From Reticulascus tulasneorum (Eukaryota; Ascomycota; Sordariomycetes; Glomerellales; Reticulascaceae): a stretch of 64,000 nucleotides of DNA. The notes beneath the pieces were generated by a model, which ran no database searches, was not told the origin of the DNA, and worked only from the letters and a program-made list of their open reading frames with translations. The DNA lies in the NCBI GenBank assembly GCA_001557505.1, contig LSAX01000006.1:2914001-2978000 (forward strand), given 5' to 3'. Position numbers and translations under genes: made by a program. This document shows, piece after piece, positions 43,175 through 55,613 of the stretch (positions are counted from its first letter, which is position 1; every line of letters begins with the position of its first letter).

Positions 43175-43436
43175 GCAGTACGTGTTATGTTAACAGACGG
43201 CGTTGGGAGGATGAGTGGCACAACAAGTGTCACGCACCAAGTGATCATGTCACGTTTATAAAACTTCCATAGAATCGTCAATGCCAAACTCAATTGCATT
43301 GCGGAATGACTATATATTGCCAGCCTGATGAGTGCTTCTCAACTGTGCCGATTCAGTCCAACCTAAAGAAGTACCTACTATTCATCCTCCCAACCATCAA
43401 CGCCCGAATCATAACATCAACTTAAGCTATTCTAGC

Positions 43437-44444
43437 CTAAGCAGGTGGAGCTGAAGTCTTTGTGTCTGCCAGTGGCTTGGTAGCAGGAATGGACTCAGTA
43501 GGTGCCGGCTGGGTTGGTGCCTGTGTGCCAGTGGAATCGCCCGTGGCGGGCTTCTCGCTACTCTCGGCAGGCTTCTCCTTACCAAACACCTTCTCGAGTC
43601 CAGCGGCCTTGTATGCACTTCCACCGTGCTGTTCCTTCTTCAGATCCGCCAATCTTCTGGCCTCGGCATGCACATCCTGCACCTGTCGCGAGCTTTGTTC
43701 GTAAAAGTTGGCAATCTTCTGGCCGGTCGGGGTGCTTGTGGCCTTCACGAAGAAAGAGCTGATGCCACTGTACAGCGAGTTCGCTCGGGTGGTGATGCCG
43801 TAGGACTGATCCGTCGCCTTGGCGCGGTCTGTTGCATGGTATTTCTTATCGAGGTTTTGAAGTGTGCCGAGGAAGCGGCTGGAGACGCCGTGTTGGGAGT
43901 CGAGGTCGATGGCACGCTGGAGGGCAGCATCCCCAACCACGTATCCCTGGGCCAGGTACTCGGCTAGGATACGAGACCGTGGCTTTTGTTCTTGGGAAAT
44001 CTCGTCACCGTCGAAGTCTCCCTTGTGGAAGTGCGAACCATCGTCATCGTGATTGCCGGATTCGTTGGTGACGCTGATGTGAGATGTGCCGAGTTGTGTG
44101 TTGTTCAGGAGCAGTGCTGTCTTTGCAGCGGTCTCCTTCTCGAAAGTGACGACCGCATCCTTGGTTGCACCTGATGGGGTGACCTTGATGTCTGTGATCT
44201 TTCCGCTGGAAATATGTTAGCAGCTGACTGATGGATGAATTGACGAGTCGCTGTCGCGATGCTATGTGTCGCTGGCCGGATCACGCCATCCCCCCTCCCG
44301 AGTCCAATGGTTCGGGGGGTGGGAGCGTGTCCGTCGGCGACAACGAAAGGTGCCAGATGAAACTTACCAGAAGCTGAAGAAATCCTTGATCTCCTTATCC
44401 TCAGTCGCCGCAGCGATGTTCTTGACCTGGACGGTATTTGCCAT
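43437..44444 (-). CDS. vip1: RRM-domain protein of the Vip1 family
   Basis: Two exons, 44368-44444 and 43437-44205, separated by a 162-bp intron (donor GGTAAGTTT, acceptor TTTCCAG, phase 2), give 281 residues. Residues 3-75 form an RNA-recognition motif: VQVKNIAAATEDKEIKDFFSF, completed across the intron by CGKITDIKV, then the RNP-1-like KDAVVTFEKETAAKTALLL. An acidic His/Asp linker follows, then a helical region (SRILAEYLAQGYVVGDAALQRAIDLDSQHGVSSRF) and an Ala/Thr/Pro-rich tail. This layout matches fungal Vip1-like proteins, named after the fission-yeast p53-antigen homologue; precise function is unclear, with RNA binding expected. A TATATATA box lies 127-137 bp upstream. Confidence 0.88.
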
Positions 44445-44570
44445 TGTGATATTTGGTTCGTGATGAGTGTTGTGATTGTTGGGAATGGCGGGGTAATTGG
44501 AATTGTGTATCGGAGTGGTAAGTGGGAAATGGGAGTGTTGGGAATTAAGCAGAGCACAATGCCAGTAAGC

Positions 44571-44580
44571 TTATATATAC
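44571..44580 (-). promoter_or_regulatory. TATA-like element of the Vip1-family gene
   Basis: On the reverse strand TATATATAAG lies about 130 bp upstream of the ATG at 44444, the same distance as for other TATA-like elements in this window. Assignment is by position only. Confidence 0.35.
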
Positions 44581-45161
44581 TGCTGGGGAGTGAAAAATGC
44601 GATGCCTAGGTAGGTAGGATGTAAAGTGTCACAAGCCAGAGAACGCGTAGCCTCTACTCTTCTTTCAGATTCTTTGCCAAGTTGGTGTGGAATGGAGGCC
44701 GTCTGGTGACGATTGTCGAAGAGGGAGGGAGGCGAAAACAGAACAGCGCCAAACGTCATCGCTTCGAGACAACGGCAGAATGCCAAGTACCAAAGTACCC
44801 ACGTACCTACCTTAGAGGTGGGGGCTAAGTGTGGCTGAGCGACCTTTCACAATCTAACAACACTCATGTACTTTATGGTCCCTTTTCCGGCTCAAAATTA
44901 CAATCCGCTAGCTAGTTGGAAGAGGATCTGCCAGGGGCATCTCTCAAGCTTCGTTGACACGAGACTTTTTTGCAGATCATTAGGGTTCTTGCAGCGCTAG
45001 GCTAGTGAATCTCACGTTGACACGGGCCCGCGGCTCGCAGGCTTCTTTTTAGCATGTGGCTGATCTTGACTTGTGGCTGATGCGTACCCGGCGACGCAGG
45101 GCTCACGCCACCCTATCTAGGATGGACAATCACATGTGAAACCTGCCCATTCCCAGCCCAT
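44581..45161. other. Intergenic, nothing recognised
   Basis: This is the upstream region of the Vip1-family gene and 3' flank of the GMC oxidoreductase. No coding frame is supported. Confidence 0.5.
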
Positions 45162-47223
45162 CTACTCTTCCTGAGACTTCAGATCACCCAGTATAGCATC
45201 CGATGCTTTCTGACTGACCATAAATGTCGCAACAACAGGAAATGCACCCGGAAGCCTCGGGAAAACACTCGCATCAACCACTCGCAAACCCTCGACTCCC
45301 CTCACCCTGAACTTTGAATCCAGCACCGCCAGCGCATCATCGTCAGCCCCGATGGCGCACGTACCTGTTGGATGATGCCCAAAAGTCTGGCCGATGATCC
45401 AGTCCCGGTCCGCGTCCCCGCAGCTCCCATCCTCAGCCGGACCCTGGGGGCACGGCGGCTCAAAAGGCTCCAGGGGACCCCACGGCGCGGCCACGGTCTT
45501 CATTACCTTGCGGCTCCAGGCGATGATGTCCATCATGGCGCCGAGATCGATGTCGCCGCGCTCGTTGTAGTATTGGAAGTTGATTTCTGGCGCTTCCGTG
45601 GGGTCGGTCGACCGGAGCTTGACGTAACCTCTGTTCTGCGGGTGCATCTTGACCATGGAGAAGCCCATCGTGTTCGGCGTGTTTACGAGCTCGGGTTGCG
45701 AAACCCGGGGATAGAAACCACGGAATGCGCCGGGCCCAGAGAACATGAAGATGTCGCGTTCGTTGTACAGGGCGTGCTTGGATCTGTGGATCAGGGCGTT
45801 CGTGTTTGACCCGGTTTGCATGTACGGGCCCCTCCCTTCTCTCCAGGGCGCCAAGCACGGGTCCCCTTCTCCTCCGCCTGTGCAAACCGGGGCATCGGTC
45901 TGGATCGTAGCAAAATTTGATTGTGCCCGACCGACGATTGGCATCTCCTGGTTGTCTTGCAAGTTGCGTCCGACTCCAGGGAGATCGGACACCACCTTGA
46001 TCCCCAGCTTTTCAAGATCTGTCTTGTTTCCAATACCGCTTAGCTGCAGTATCTGGGGAGAATTGAAGGCTCCGCCAGAGACGATGACTTCTTTCGACGC
46101 AAGCGCCCGCATAAGTTCACCCTTTGCGGTTGACTTGTATCTGACATCAGCCTGGTAAGTCGCCACGCCTTTGAGGAACTCGACTCCAACAGCTCTCGGC
46201 TTGCGTTCGGATGCTTCATCAAACAGGATCTTCGTCGCGAGAGAGTTGGCAGATAGTGTAAGGGGGTATTTCTTTGAGCCGTCCTCGTTCGTGGCTTTCA
46301 AGGTATCAAGGATATACGTTCGAGAGCTGAATCTTTGCCATTTTTCATCCGCGTGGAAGGGCAAGCCCCAGAGGCCGGTAGTCCAGTCTCGATTGTCGCT
46401 GGCGTAGTTCCCATCTGCCGTAACCATCTCGATGACCTTTTCGGGATCCTTTCCAATGGCTTTCACCTGCGCCTTGAGCACCTCGAGGAATCCCGGGTTC
46501 GATCTATAAGCCTCGCCCTTGCCGAGATTCGTCTGAAAGTATCCATCGAAGCCGTGACCTTTGGTGCCTTCCGGAAGGTAGTTGTTATTCTCGATTCGCT
46601 CGAAGAGTGACCTCATTTTCACTGCACTGCCGCTGGTTAGCATCAAGGAGACAACGCCATCGCCGCCTCTCGTGTAAGCCCCCAAGATTGACTTACTCCC
46701 AGGACAGATCCTGCGTGATGTTCCTGATGTAGTTCCAGTCGCTATCACTTGGCAACCAGGTTGCCATGGCGTTCACAATTGATGAACCACCCAAGGTTGC
46801 TCCTCGGGGATAGTATACTCCTTCAAGGGTCGCCTCCGCCGGAGCTCTCGCGCCATTACCAACCCAGTACGTTCCGTTCGGAAACTTCCATGTCAGTTGG
46901 TTATTCTTCAATGTTGTGTTCAAATCCGAGTAGTGTTCCACGAAAAAGGACCACAAAAGAGCATTGTTCGGAGCACCTGCGCGAGTATTGGCAATCAGGG
47001 TAGCCAGATCTGCAATTTGGTCATCTCCTGCCTCCAACAGCAGCGTAGAGTAGCCCGCTCTCGCGAGATTGCAGGCCAACGGACCACCGCCAGGCCCGCT
47101 CCCTACGATAATATAGTCGAACTCGTCCTTCGCCGTCGGCGCGCTGGTGGCCGTCAAAACTGCAAGCGCAGCCAGCGCCAAACGAAGGCAAGGTTTTGCC
47201 GAGAAGACCGATGAGAATACCAT
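45162..47223 (-). CDS. Secreted GMC-family FAD oxidoreductase
   Basis: Two exons, 46697-47223 and 45162-46626, with a 70-bp intron (GTAAGT, GCTAAC branch, GGCAG acceptor, phase 2), give 663 residues. A signal peptide (residues 1-29) precedes the dinucleotide-binding motif DYIIVGSGPGGG (36-47). GMC signature 1 is seen as YPRGATLGGSSIVNAMATW and signature 2 as SGGAFNSPQILQLSGIG. The catalytic-loop histidine is in HHPTGTCAIG (593-602). The position that is His or Asn in most GMC enzymes is replaced in PGAFPVVATF, a variant I associate with a fungal choline-dehydrogenase-like subgroup. GMC enzymes oxidise alcohols, sugars or aryl alcohols with FAD, and secreted ones often supply hydrogen peroxide. 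The substrate is unknown. Confidence 0.9.
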
Positions 47224-49541
47224 GATGCTAGGGCTAGGATTTCAATGGGGAAGCTTGGGGAGTCATTGACACCCTTTCTGGCAGGCACGACCAGACTTTT
47301 GTACCCGCCATATCGAAGCTCGGAAGCGTCGTTTGCCTCGATAATCCCGGCTGGATTGACGCTGTCTAACCAGGCAAAACTCCCGTGGCGATCCGTTCAC
47401 AGAATCCTTCAACTTGGTTCGGGGGCAATAGAAGGATCCATCCTAGAATTTAACCAGACAAATGGGCAGCTAGACACCGGCGATGCCCCTCATTCACAGG
47501 ATAATGAAGTCTATGTTTATTGACGATTACTACCCTGGTGTTACACGGGCGAAAGCGGGGAACTTGCCCGTAACTGCAAGCTTTCTCTGTGCCTTAATGA
47601 GATTGAGTGACGGCAACGGCTGACAGCTTCGGACCGCATCATTCATCATTATCAGCGGTCTGTTATACATTTGCCGCAATATTAGATGCCGAGTCATTTT
47701 TGGCTGAGATCGGTCGCGCCAATAGACATACAGATAGCCACTCCCTCAGCCGCACATCCCAGCAGCAGAATGGACGACATGAGTTCGTGTCTTTGCTTTC
47801 GATTCTGGATGCAGCTGGTTCACTGGTTGCTCGTTCATATCCAAGGCTTTCCAACCGCTACAGTCGGAACATTCGAGCTCTGCATTACTCAAAGGGTCGG
47901 ATTCCTTTATAAAGATGACATCACCTTGATTCTCTTGGACTGCAGATTGTCTCAGCGCAGTAAACCTCGGGTCTTGATATTTTCCCATCATGGTTCTACG
48001 TTTTGTTATATTTTCATATGTAGTGGCTCCAATCGCTGTGGTTTCTCATGAGGCTGACTATGCCTGACGCCAAAGCATAGCGAGCTTGCTAAATATGACC
48101 TGTCATGTACGTATCTACCTTCAGAGTGATTCCTTAGCCGAGTGACTTGCATATGTGCGTGCGAACGATGCAGTCAGACATATACACCCGCATCTCGATT
48201 CATCCGAAACGGAAAAACTACGAGGGTTTTAGTCATTTCTTCACGGACAACCCACAGCCAGTAGTATATAGGTCAGTTACAGAGAGATTTGAAGGATACT
48301 GTTCCAACCAGTCAGGCTGTAAGCATGATCCTCTCTGGTTTTTGTAAGACTCGGCGAAGGGGTATGACGAGACATGTTCAAGATTACGGGAAGTTATCAC
48401 CGACAACGGGACGTGGGGAGGTCAATGAGCAGCTGTTTAACATGTCGCCAGACCCAAGCCTGGTTGTATCTAATCCGCGAACAGCAATTGCAGTTTGATG
48501 AGCAAAGATATACTGGCAGGCAGCCCCCAGCTTCAACCACGATAACGATTTCGCCTGTGGGCGCAACACCTCCACATCCATGGCGTGGTGCTCTGACGTG
48601 CCAAGCTATAAAGCGAACTCATCATGGATGTCTATTACACCTCATGCGAATTTCGCTGGAGCTCGCTGGTATTGTTTGTCGAAGGCTAGGCGAATTGGTG
48701 ATATTCCAGCTCATTTGAGTGCACGCGGGGACTGGTTGCAGAACCAGGAGACAATAAGACAGAGACTACCAGGACTGGAATGAGATAGGGGAGTGACGCT
48801 CTTGCATCAATATTCATATTGATGGCTTGCATGCCTTCCAGGAGTAGGGTGCCCAGGCATGAAAGTCCTTCATCTGATTTTGATGCCATTAAATCCCACC
48901 AATCCCGCCCTAGGAGCTTCTAAGGTGGGGTTGAGCTGAGGTTGGTAGCCGATGCATGAAACATGAGATGACACAGTAGGCGTGGTGCTGGTGCTGGTGC
49001 TGCGCCTTCAATCGACTGGTTTGATGCAATTCGTGTTATAATTTAGGTGTCTTCAAATACGATTTAGACAATTGACCTGGTGACCTCTGCCATCATGCTT
49101 GGTGTTTGCCATAATCCGAGAATCAAGATGTGGTGCCGGGGAAGCTAGGCTGGTCAATGCTGGGGTAAGGTAGGTGAGGGGTCCAGGGGTCCTTTAGCGG
49201 GGCAATCGCCTCCCGGTTGTGCAGGGCCGCCAACCGGGACCACTGAACGCCACTGAAATCTTCCAGGGCCGCCACCCGAGACCACACTGGACACCATCCC
49301 ATGAGGAAAACTTGGGAGGCCGACGCGCCGATAAGGCCACGTGGAGACCCGATAAGCCCCCATTTCCCCATGTTTTGCGTCTCATCAGCAAGCCATCGAA
49401 ATTGAAATGTGGAATAAAACCTGCGTTGGCCCCCCTCTCATCAGCGTAGTATGAAGCCTTACCGAAGCCTCAATTTGTTGCATTATTGCCTGCATATCTC
49501 TTACGTGTCCAGTTCCCTGCTTACCGTCAGCAATTGAAAAC
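47224..49541. other. Intergenic region (2.3 kb), no supported gene
   Basis: Many short frames on both strands, none with motifs or splice partners. A short imperfect direct repeat (AGGGCCGCCA-type, about 49222 and 49266) lies near the right end. The last 50 bp are the leader of the small membrane protein gene. Confidence 0.4.
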
Positions 49542-50141
49542 ATGTTGGACCACCTCTTCACCCAGCTCGTCCTCGACCTGACCCTCTTCCAGAGGATGAT
49601 GGTCCTGTGGACTTTCGTGGGCCTAGGTTTTATCATCGCTCTTCAGGCTTCGCAGTACGGTGCAGAGGACCCGTACTGGTGGAGTAAATTGACACCAGAG
49701 CTTGCGTGAGTTTACTCTGACATTGCTTCGCGCACCCCCTTTTGTTATCTTTCGGTCTTAATCTGGGGGCACCGTCATGGCATGGATATGCTGGCTCGGA
49801 TCCAATGCGGACGGCCGAAGCGAGCTGTCTGGTTCCCCACAGTCCGCTTTTCATATCAATCGAGCTTGTCCAACAAGCTTTTGCTTGGGAATCCAGTGCT
49901 AACCCATTTGTCAAGGCCAATCTGGTACTCTTTCTATGTTTTCGAGCTGCTCCTCTTCCTCACCGGGGCATATCCGATATTTGTCAAGAACATGTCGGGC
50001 TATTTATATGGACAAGAAGAGAGGATCCTAAATGGCCTCTGGATCGGCCTCCTCAGCCTCGAGGTCCTGATGGTATTTGGTGTTGCTGTACGGAGCCTCG
50101 TTCGACGATTCAAGGCGCCATCCAAACAAAAGGCTGCGTAA
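49542..50141 (+). CDS. Small multi-span membrane protein, unknown function
   Basis: Proposed exons are 49542-49705 and 49916-50141, with a 210-bp intron (donor GTGAGT, GCTAAC branch near 49898, acceptor TCAAG, phase 2), giving 129 residues. Exon 1 encodes MLDHLFTQLVLDLTLFQRMM, a hydrophobic segment and a conserved-looking DPYWWSKLTPEL. Exon 2 adds two membrane segments (YSFYVFELLLFLTGAYPIFV and ILNGLWIGLLSLEVLMVFGV) and a basic tail ending KAPSKQKAA. If the intron is retained, the product stops at 55 residues. The AAG acceptor is unusual; it is the only AG near the branch that restores frame. No family recognised. Confidence 0.5.
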
Positions 50142-51548
50142 AAGGCTTGGGATGGCTCGCGCGGGGGCCGGGCCTCATATCGCACAAGCATTCTTCTCGA
50201 GACCGATCGACAATACCAGCATCCCGCCTATGTGGCACGCGACAGAAGTCATGGAGGAAAGGGCGTTGATTTGGTTGCCGACGAGGTCCATTCGGAAGAG
50301 CATAGCACTCGCGGTTGTTTGATATCATGACTTGCATCATCATCGTGGCGTTCTGGAGTCCGGATCAATACATTATTGCTCTGACATTGGACTCACAACT
50401 TTCATCGTAAACTCGATACCGAATTCCCTGTTCGGCGCATTAGGCAATGGAGGGGTTGGGGACCATATCGGCCCATTGCTAGGGGCCTGGCATAAATCAT
50501 GACTCCAGGCATTGGTCTTTGGAACACCAACGTACATAATGAGGTACCGTTGCAAGCATGCTAGGAAATAATGCGGATATGCCAGACTCGAGGTCTCGCT
50601 AGGTCTCACAGGTGTGACTAACGCCATTGGAGTAGTCCTGTGATGCCCCGCGTGGCCCCGGGCATGGAGGCTCTCTTAAAGATTACTCGAGGCGTTGGCT
50701 TCAACTTGTCAGGCAAAAGCTAGGCTGCCTGTAGCGCAAGCCCTACAATTCATCATAATGAATTTCACGTCCTAGCGGTTCCGCAGTTGCATCCCGAGCC
50801 ATAGACGACAGTCTCCTGGTAACATTGTCACGCTGCATCATGTCGTAACCCTACGCGATGGCCTAGGGTTGTAAGAACGCGGCACCTTTCGCCCGAAGAC
50901 GTAACTTTCCCCCAATACTTAGTCAGCGCCTCATGGCGCTCGTTTACGGAAAATTGTTCTATTCTAATGGCTCTGTGAGGTCAGGGAGTGAACGGGACCT
51001 GCTTGTCTGGGCTAGTCAGCGGCCTTAGCTCTAGAATTCCCCGTAACCCCATTTTCTACAACGTCTTCCCCACGATATTCCCCGCAGCCTTCCTGGTCTT
51101 AACCGTCTCTCCCTACCAAGACCTCCACCACCCTCCCATGCTCGGTGGGTTGTTTGACGACAGCGACCCCTGGTGTTCCTTGCATCTCGGCCAAACAACC
51201 AACGAGTAGCGACAGTTTAAGGAATCCTCGAATAGACAGCATCCACCACATTTCAATCTCCATCGGCTCTCTTTTGAGCTTCGTGCCTGTCGTCAGCGTA
51301 GCAATGGGCGAACCACCACCCCTTTTGAAGATTTGTATGCTTGCTTCCCACGTGGGCCAAGCCAAGCTCTATTACGTGATGGTGTTGCCCTCGTTATAGT
51401 TGCGCCGAAGAGTGTTCCGTCTCGGTTGATATCATCCCAGAAAGCGAGTCATCCGAATGTTATATCATCCCCGGATTGCCGTAATACTACATACTCTTCT
51501 TAGTACGGAATACCCCATACGCCAGATCGGCCTTGCTAGTTCGCCGGT
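50142..51548. other. Intergenic, upstream of the rhamnosidase gene
   Basis: No supported gene in 1.4 kb. Short frames on both strands overlap without motifs. The end is the promoter region of the GH78 gene. Confidence 0.45.
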
Positions 51549-54339
51549 ATGTTGTTTCGTCAAGCAATTGTCTTTTGGGCTCTTGCCAATGTCGCCAGCG
51601 GCATCTCCGTAGAGAGTGGTTCGCTGCGAACGAACAGTCACACCAACCCTATCGCTGTCGACACTGCTACTCCTCGGATCACTTGGCGATTGAGCTCGCA
51701 AGTCCGTGCAGACAAACAAACGGCATATCAAGTGCAGGCATCCACATCGGATTCATTTGCAACTGCAGACCTTTGGGACAGCGGCAGGGTCACCAGCGAG
51801 GACTCTTTCACAACCTACAGCGGGAACGGTCTTGCATCTCGAGACGCGGTTTTCTGGCGCGTGAAAGTCTGGGATGTTAATGGCGCCGAGTCTGCTTGGA
51901 GCGATGTAGGATCTTTTGAGATCTCGCTCCTGGAAGAGGACGATTGGGCCGCTCAGTGGATTACTAACTCGAAATTCTGGTCTGGCAACACCTCCCTGCC
52001 AATGTTTGCAAAGGAGTTTACAGTCTCCTGCCCCGTTGAGAAAGCCCGTCTCTACATTCTAGGTCTCGGTGTCCAGCATGCTCTACTCAACAACAAGGAG
52101 GTCGGGGACGACGTCTTGATGCAGGGCTATGCTACCCTGAACAAGACCATGTTCTATTCTACTTACGATGTCGTCGATCAACTCAACAGTGGAAGGAATG
52201 TTCTTGGCGTCGAGCTCGGCAAAGGAACCTACGACAATGACACGCCTCTAAAGGGACGGTACAGCAAGTTCAAGATCGCGCCGCGAGAACTCATCCTGCT
52301 TGCTCAGCTAGAATACACATGCGAGGACGGAACAGTCCAAACGGTTTCCACAGACGAGTCCTGGCTTACCACAGTTACCGGGCCATATCTCGAGGGTCAT
52401 TGGTATGGCGGCGAAGAATATGACGCTCGAAAAGAGATCAAGAATTGGGCTCACGTCTGCGGCAACCGAAAGGAATGGACCGCGGCGAATATTGCAGCTA
52501 AGGTCCCAACGGGGGCTCTTGTTAGCCCTAGGGCCCCGCCTCTGAAGATCACGGAGATAATAACTGCGAAGTCTGTCAGCCAGGTGAGTTGGTTTTATGC
52601 ATACGAGATGAGAATTACACTGAAACAACGACTAGGCAACCAACGGCCAATGGGTATTTGACCTGGGAACGAACATCGCTGGGTGGTTCGAATTGAAGAT
52701 CGCTGGTCAAGGTGTAAGTCACCAAATAGTGACCGTCAAGATACAACTGCGATTGACAATATCATAGGACAAAGCGGGTACGCGAATCGTCTTCTGGCCG
52801 GGCGAGCAGGCTGGAGGCAGTGGGGTGAGCCAAGCATCAAGCGGAAACCCCATCTTTGATGGCTACACACTCTCCGACGCCAGCACACAGTCGTACAGGC
52901 CAAAGTTCCTGTACCACGGTTTCCAGTACGTCGGCGTCAACCTCACCTGGACACCTCAAGCATCAGATCTCGTAGGCTTTGTAATTCGAGCATCCAACGA
53001 ACCTGTCCTGTCCCTCTCCATCGGCAATGAACTCTTCGAAGGTATACACAAGATTGTCGACCGATCTATCCAGGGCAACATGTACTCTGTGTTGACCGAC
53101 TGTCCTCATCGTGAGAAGTACGGTTGGCTGGAGCAGGACCACTTGGTCTTCGATCCCCTCGCAATGGGATACGATCTACAGGGTTATGGAGATGATTTGA
53201 TCCTAAACATCGCCGACGCACAAGCTGCTGATGTTCCTGGTCTCATTCCTGATATCGCGCCCGAATACGGCAACCCAATGGGTGGTGGATACCGAAATGA
53301 CCCTAACTGGGGCAACGCTGTTATCACTGTGCCCTTACAGCTATACCAATACTACGGTGATATTAGGATCCTCCAAACGAAGCACCAGTTTATGATCGAG
53401 TATCTGGGATATCTGATTAACCGTGCCGCCGGGAACCCATACCTAAATGACGGCGGTCTCGGCGACTGGCTCGCCCTTGATCTCACAACCCCCAAGGGCA
53501 GCGCATCAACTTTCGGGTACTACACAGCTGCGAAAGGCTTGGCTGAAGTCGAGGAGATTCTCGGCAACACTGAGTCAGCCAAGTTCTACGCCGACCTGGC
53601 CACCAAGCTGCAGGGTGGCTTCCACAGCATGTGGTTTAACAACACGGACTTCCCGCACTACGTCAAGAATGCGCAGGGCTCCAACGCATTCGCCCTGGGG
53701 ATGGGCGCGGTGCCTGATGAGTACAAGGAGGGTGTTCTAAACGCCCTTATCGCGTCTCTGGAGGCGAATTCCTGGCACATGACTGTCGGCGAGATCTCTC
53801 TTCCCAGCTTGTTCCAGGTCCTCCACGCCGCAGACCGGGATGATGTGATCTATAACATCATGAGTACTGAAACGGAATGGGGCTATGGTTTCATGGTCCG
53901 CCAAGGTGCCACTAGTTTGTGGGAACACTGGGATGCAACAAAGACGGGAGGCAGCTTGAACCATTTCATGTTTGGTTACGGCGACAGCTGGCTGATTCAG
54001 CTCAGCGGGCTGTCCCAGCTACCGGGTTCTGTTGCTTGGAAGGCCATTGAGTACGCACCAATCATCGTCGGCGATCTCAATTCTGCTTCGACTAGCTACC
54101 GTACCCCAACAGGCCTGGCATCCGCCAGCTGGACGAGGACTGGCAAGGTGCTCGTGTATGAAATCACTGTTCCAGTTGGATCTACTGGTAAGGTTGTCCT
54201 CCCCGCAACAGAAGTTGCGGAGGGCGGCAAGGATGTCAAGGAGGGCGAAGATGGAGCTGTTTCGGTCGTCGTGGAGGGTGGCAAGACAACGATTGCAGTT
54301 GGCTCGGGAACATACTCCTTCGCTGGCACATTGGAGTAG
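51549..54339 (+). CDS. Glycoside hydrolase family 78 alpha-L-rhamnosidase, secreted
   Basis: Three exons, 51549-52583, 52636-52713 and 52768-54339, with introns of 52 and 54 bp (GTGAGT and GTAAGT donors, both phase 0), give 894 residues. A signal peptide covers residues 1-18. The N-terminal beta-sandwich domains follow (TNPIAVDTATPRITWRLSS; AAQWITNSKFW). Splicing restores the family motif VFDLGTNIAGWFELKI. The (alpha/alpha)6 barrel carries the catalytic-site stretch DCPHREKYGWLEQ (residues 482-494), with the general acid within the family's DxxREx..W.E pattern. It continues with WLALDL, TEWGYGFMVRQGATSLWEHW and LNHFMFGYGDSWL, then a C-terminal beta-domain. GH78 enzymes remove terminal alpha-L-rhamnose from pectin side chains and plant glycosides outside the cell. 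Confidence 0.92.
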
Positions 54340-54584
54340 AGGCTGCGTTCGACGTGGTCTGAGCAGGGGCTGCCGATAGATCAAAATAATGGCATGATAG
54401 CACTATTCAAAATTCTAAACTAAGCTTTATGAATATATCCTTAATCTCGCGGACACTAGGAAAGATATGATCACGTCTGTCCCATCCTCTAGGCCAGATA
54501 TCGAAGAGATCCATCCTCCAACCTCTCGAGGAACTATCGGTCGATCAAGAGGTCAACGCAACGATTTACTTGAGTATCATCTGG

Positions 54585-55395
54585 TTAGAATCTTGACTTG
54601 ATCTGCGTAACCAACTCAATAGACAGCTCTGTGTCTGTGGCCTTCCGCCTTGCCTTCATGACGCCACGATAGCGGCCTGCAACTAGTGAGTCAGAGAATA
54701 TGATTTTAATTCGCGTTAAGTAGTGCAACAATCTCCTAAACTGAACACATGCCCTGTGATGGGCACGAAGAAAATTATTTGCACTGAACGCATCTTCGAT
54801 CAGAGCTTGACCGCTCCTGATAACCTCGATAACGGCAGTCACGAAGGCAATTGGTTCGGCGACCGCAGCTGACTGAATGCAATTCAGTACTGCAACTTCT
54901 TCCACTGATTTAAGGCCACATTGAAGAACGTGCTTCTCGAAGCGACTGTAGCAAGGCAGGATGCCTCCTTCCACTCGAACAAGCAGCTCGTAAGGCTGCC
55001 GCAACTGGATGGAGCATGGCGAATCCAACAGTTCTGTAAATCTTTCGTAGAAGAGATCGATGTGATCAAAGATAAGAATTTTTTGGCAGATCCCCAACAT
55101 TGAAATCCGCATGTAGTCGGGATGGAAGAGTGCTGTGATTCTCTCTTCGGCTTTGATACGCCGTTCTACCTGGAGACGATTGAGTTGGACTCGCGCCTAA
55201 AATTTGACATATCAAACTACGTGTTCAATATAAACTCGAGTCGTGCTCGTATCCAAATCCTTCATGCTAGCCTTGGCACAATAGTCTACTGTCGACGTGT
55301 TGAAGATCTGTTCCCAATGCCGCATTAGGCGGTTATCGGTCAAAGAGCTCTGTTTGCGTCTCGGTGAAGTCCCAAACCTGCCCCAAAGTCACTAG
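54585..55395 (-). pseudogene. Broken gene for an unrecognised fungal protein
   Basis: The longest intact part (54585-55196) encodes a helical, protein-like sequence of about 200 residues. It begins ARVQLNRLQVERRIKAEERI before the first ATG at 55112 and continues ITALFHPDYMRISMLGICQK. Upstream, in the same frame but behind a TAG (55199-55197) and a TGA (55214-55212), lies MRHWEQIFNTSTVDYCAKAS (from about 55325). Further upstream, after a one-base frame change near 55340, comes VTLGQVWDFTETQTELFD. The stops are only 15 bases apart and too close to suitable donors for a normal intron; the shortest possible intron would be 24-39 bp. I therefore read this as a decayed gene with two stops and a frameshift. 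The family is not recognised. A genuine shorter gene starting at 55112 (175 aa) remains possible. Confidence 0.5.
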
Positions 55396-55613
55396 AGGTT
55401 TAAAGACTATAAGTCATGAGATGAACGTGGAAAACCGCTCTTGTGCCACAAACGACATCAGAAGTGATAGGTAACAATGATCGCAAGATTAAAGATTTGC
55501 ATGATACGCCATAGTCTGAACTCTGTTAAGACAAATATTCTAGTTCGTCTACTCTAGATATAAAACGTTATCAGATCAGAAGATATTATCTAAGCTTGTG
55601 TCACATTATCACA

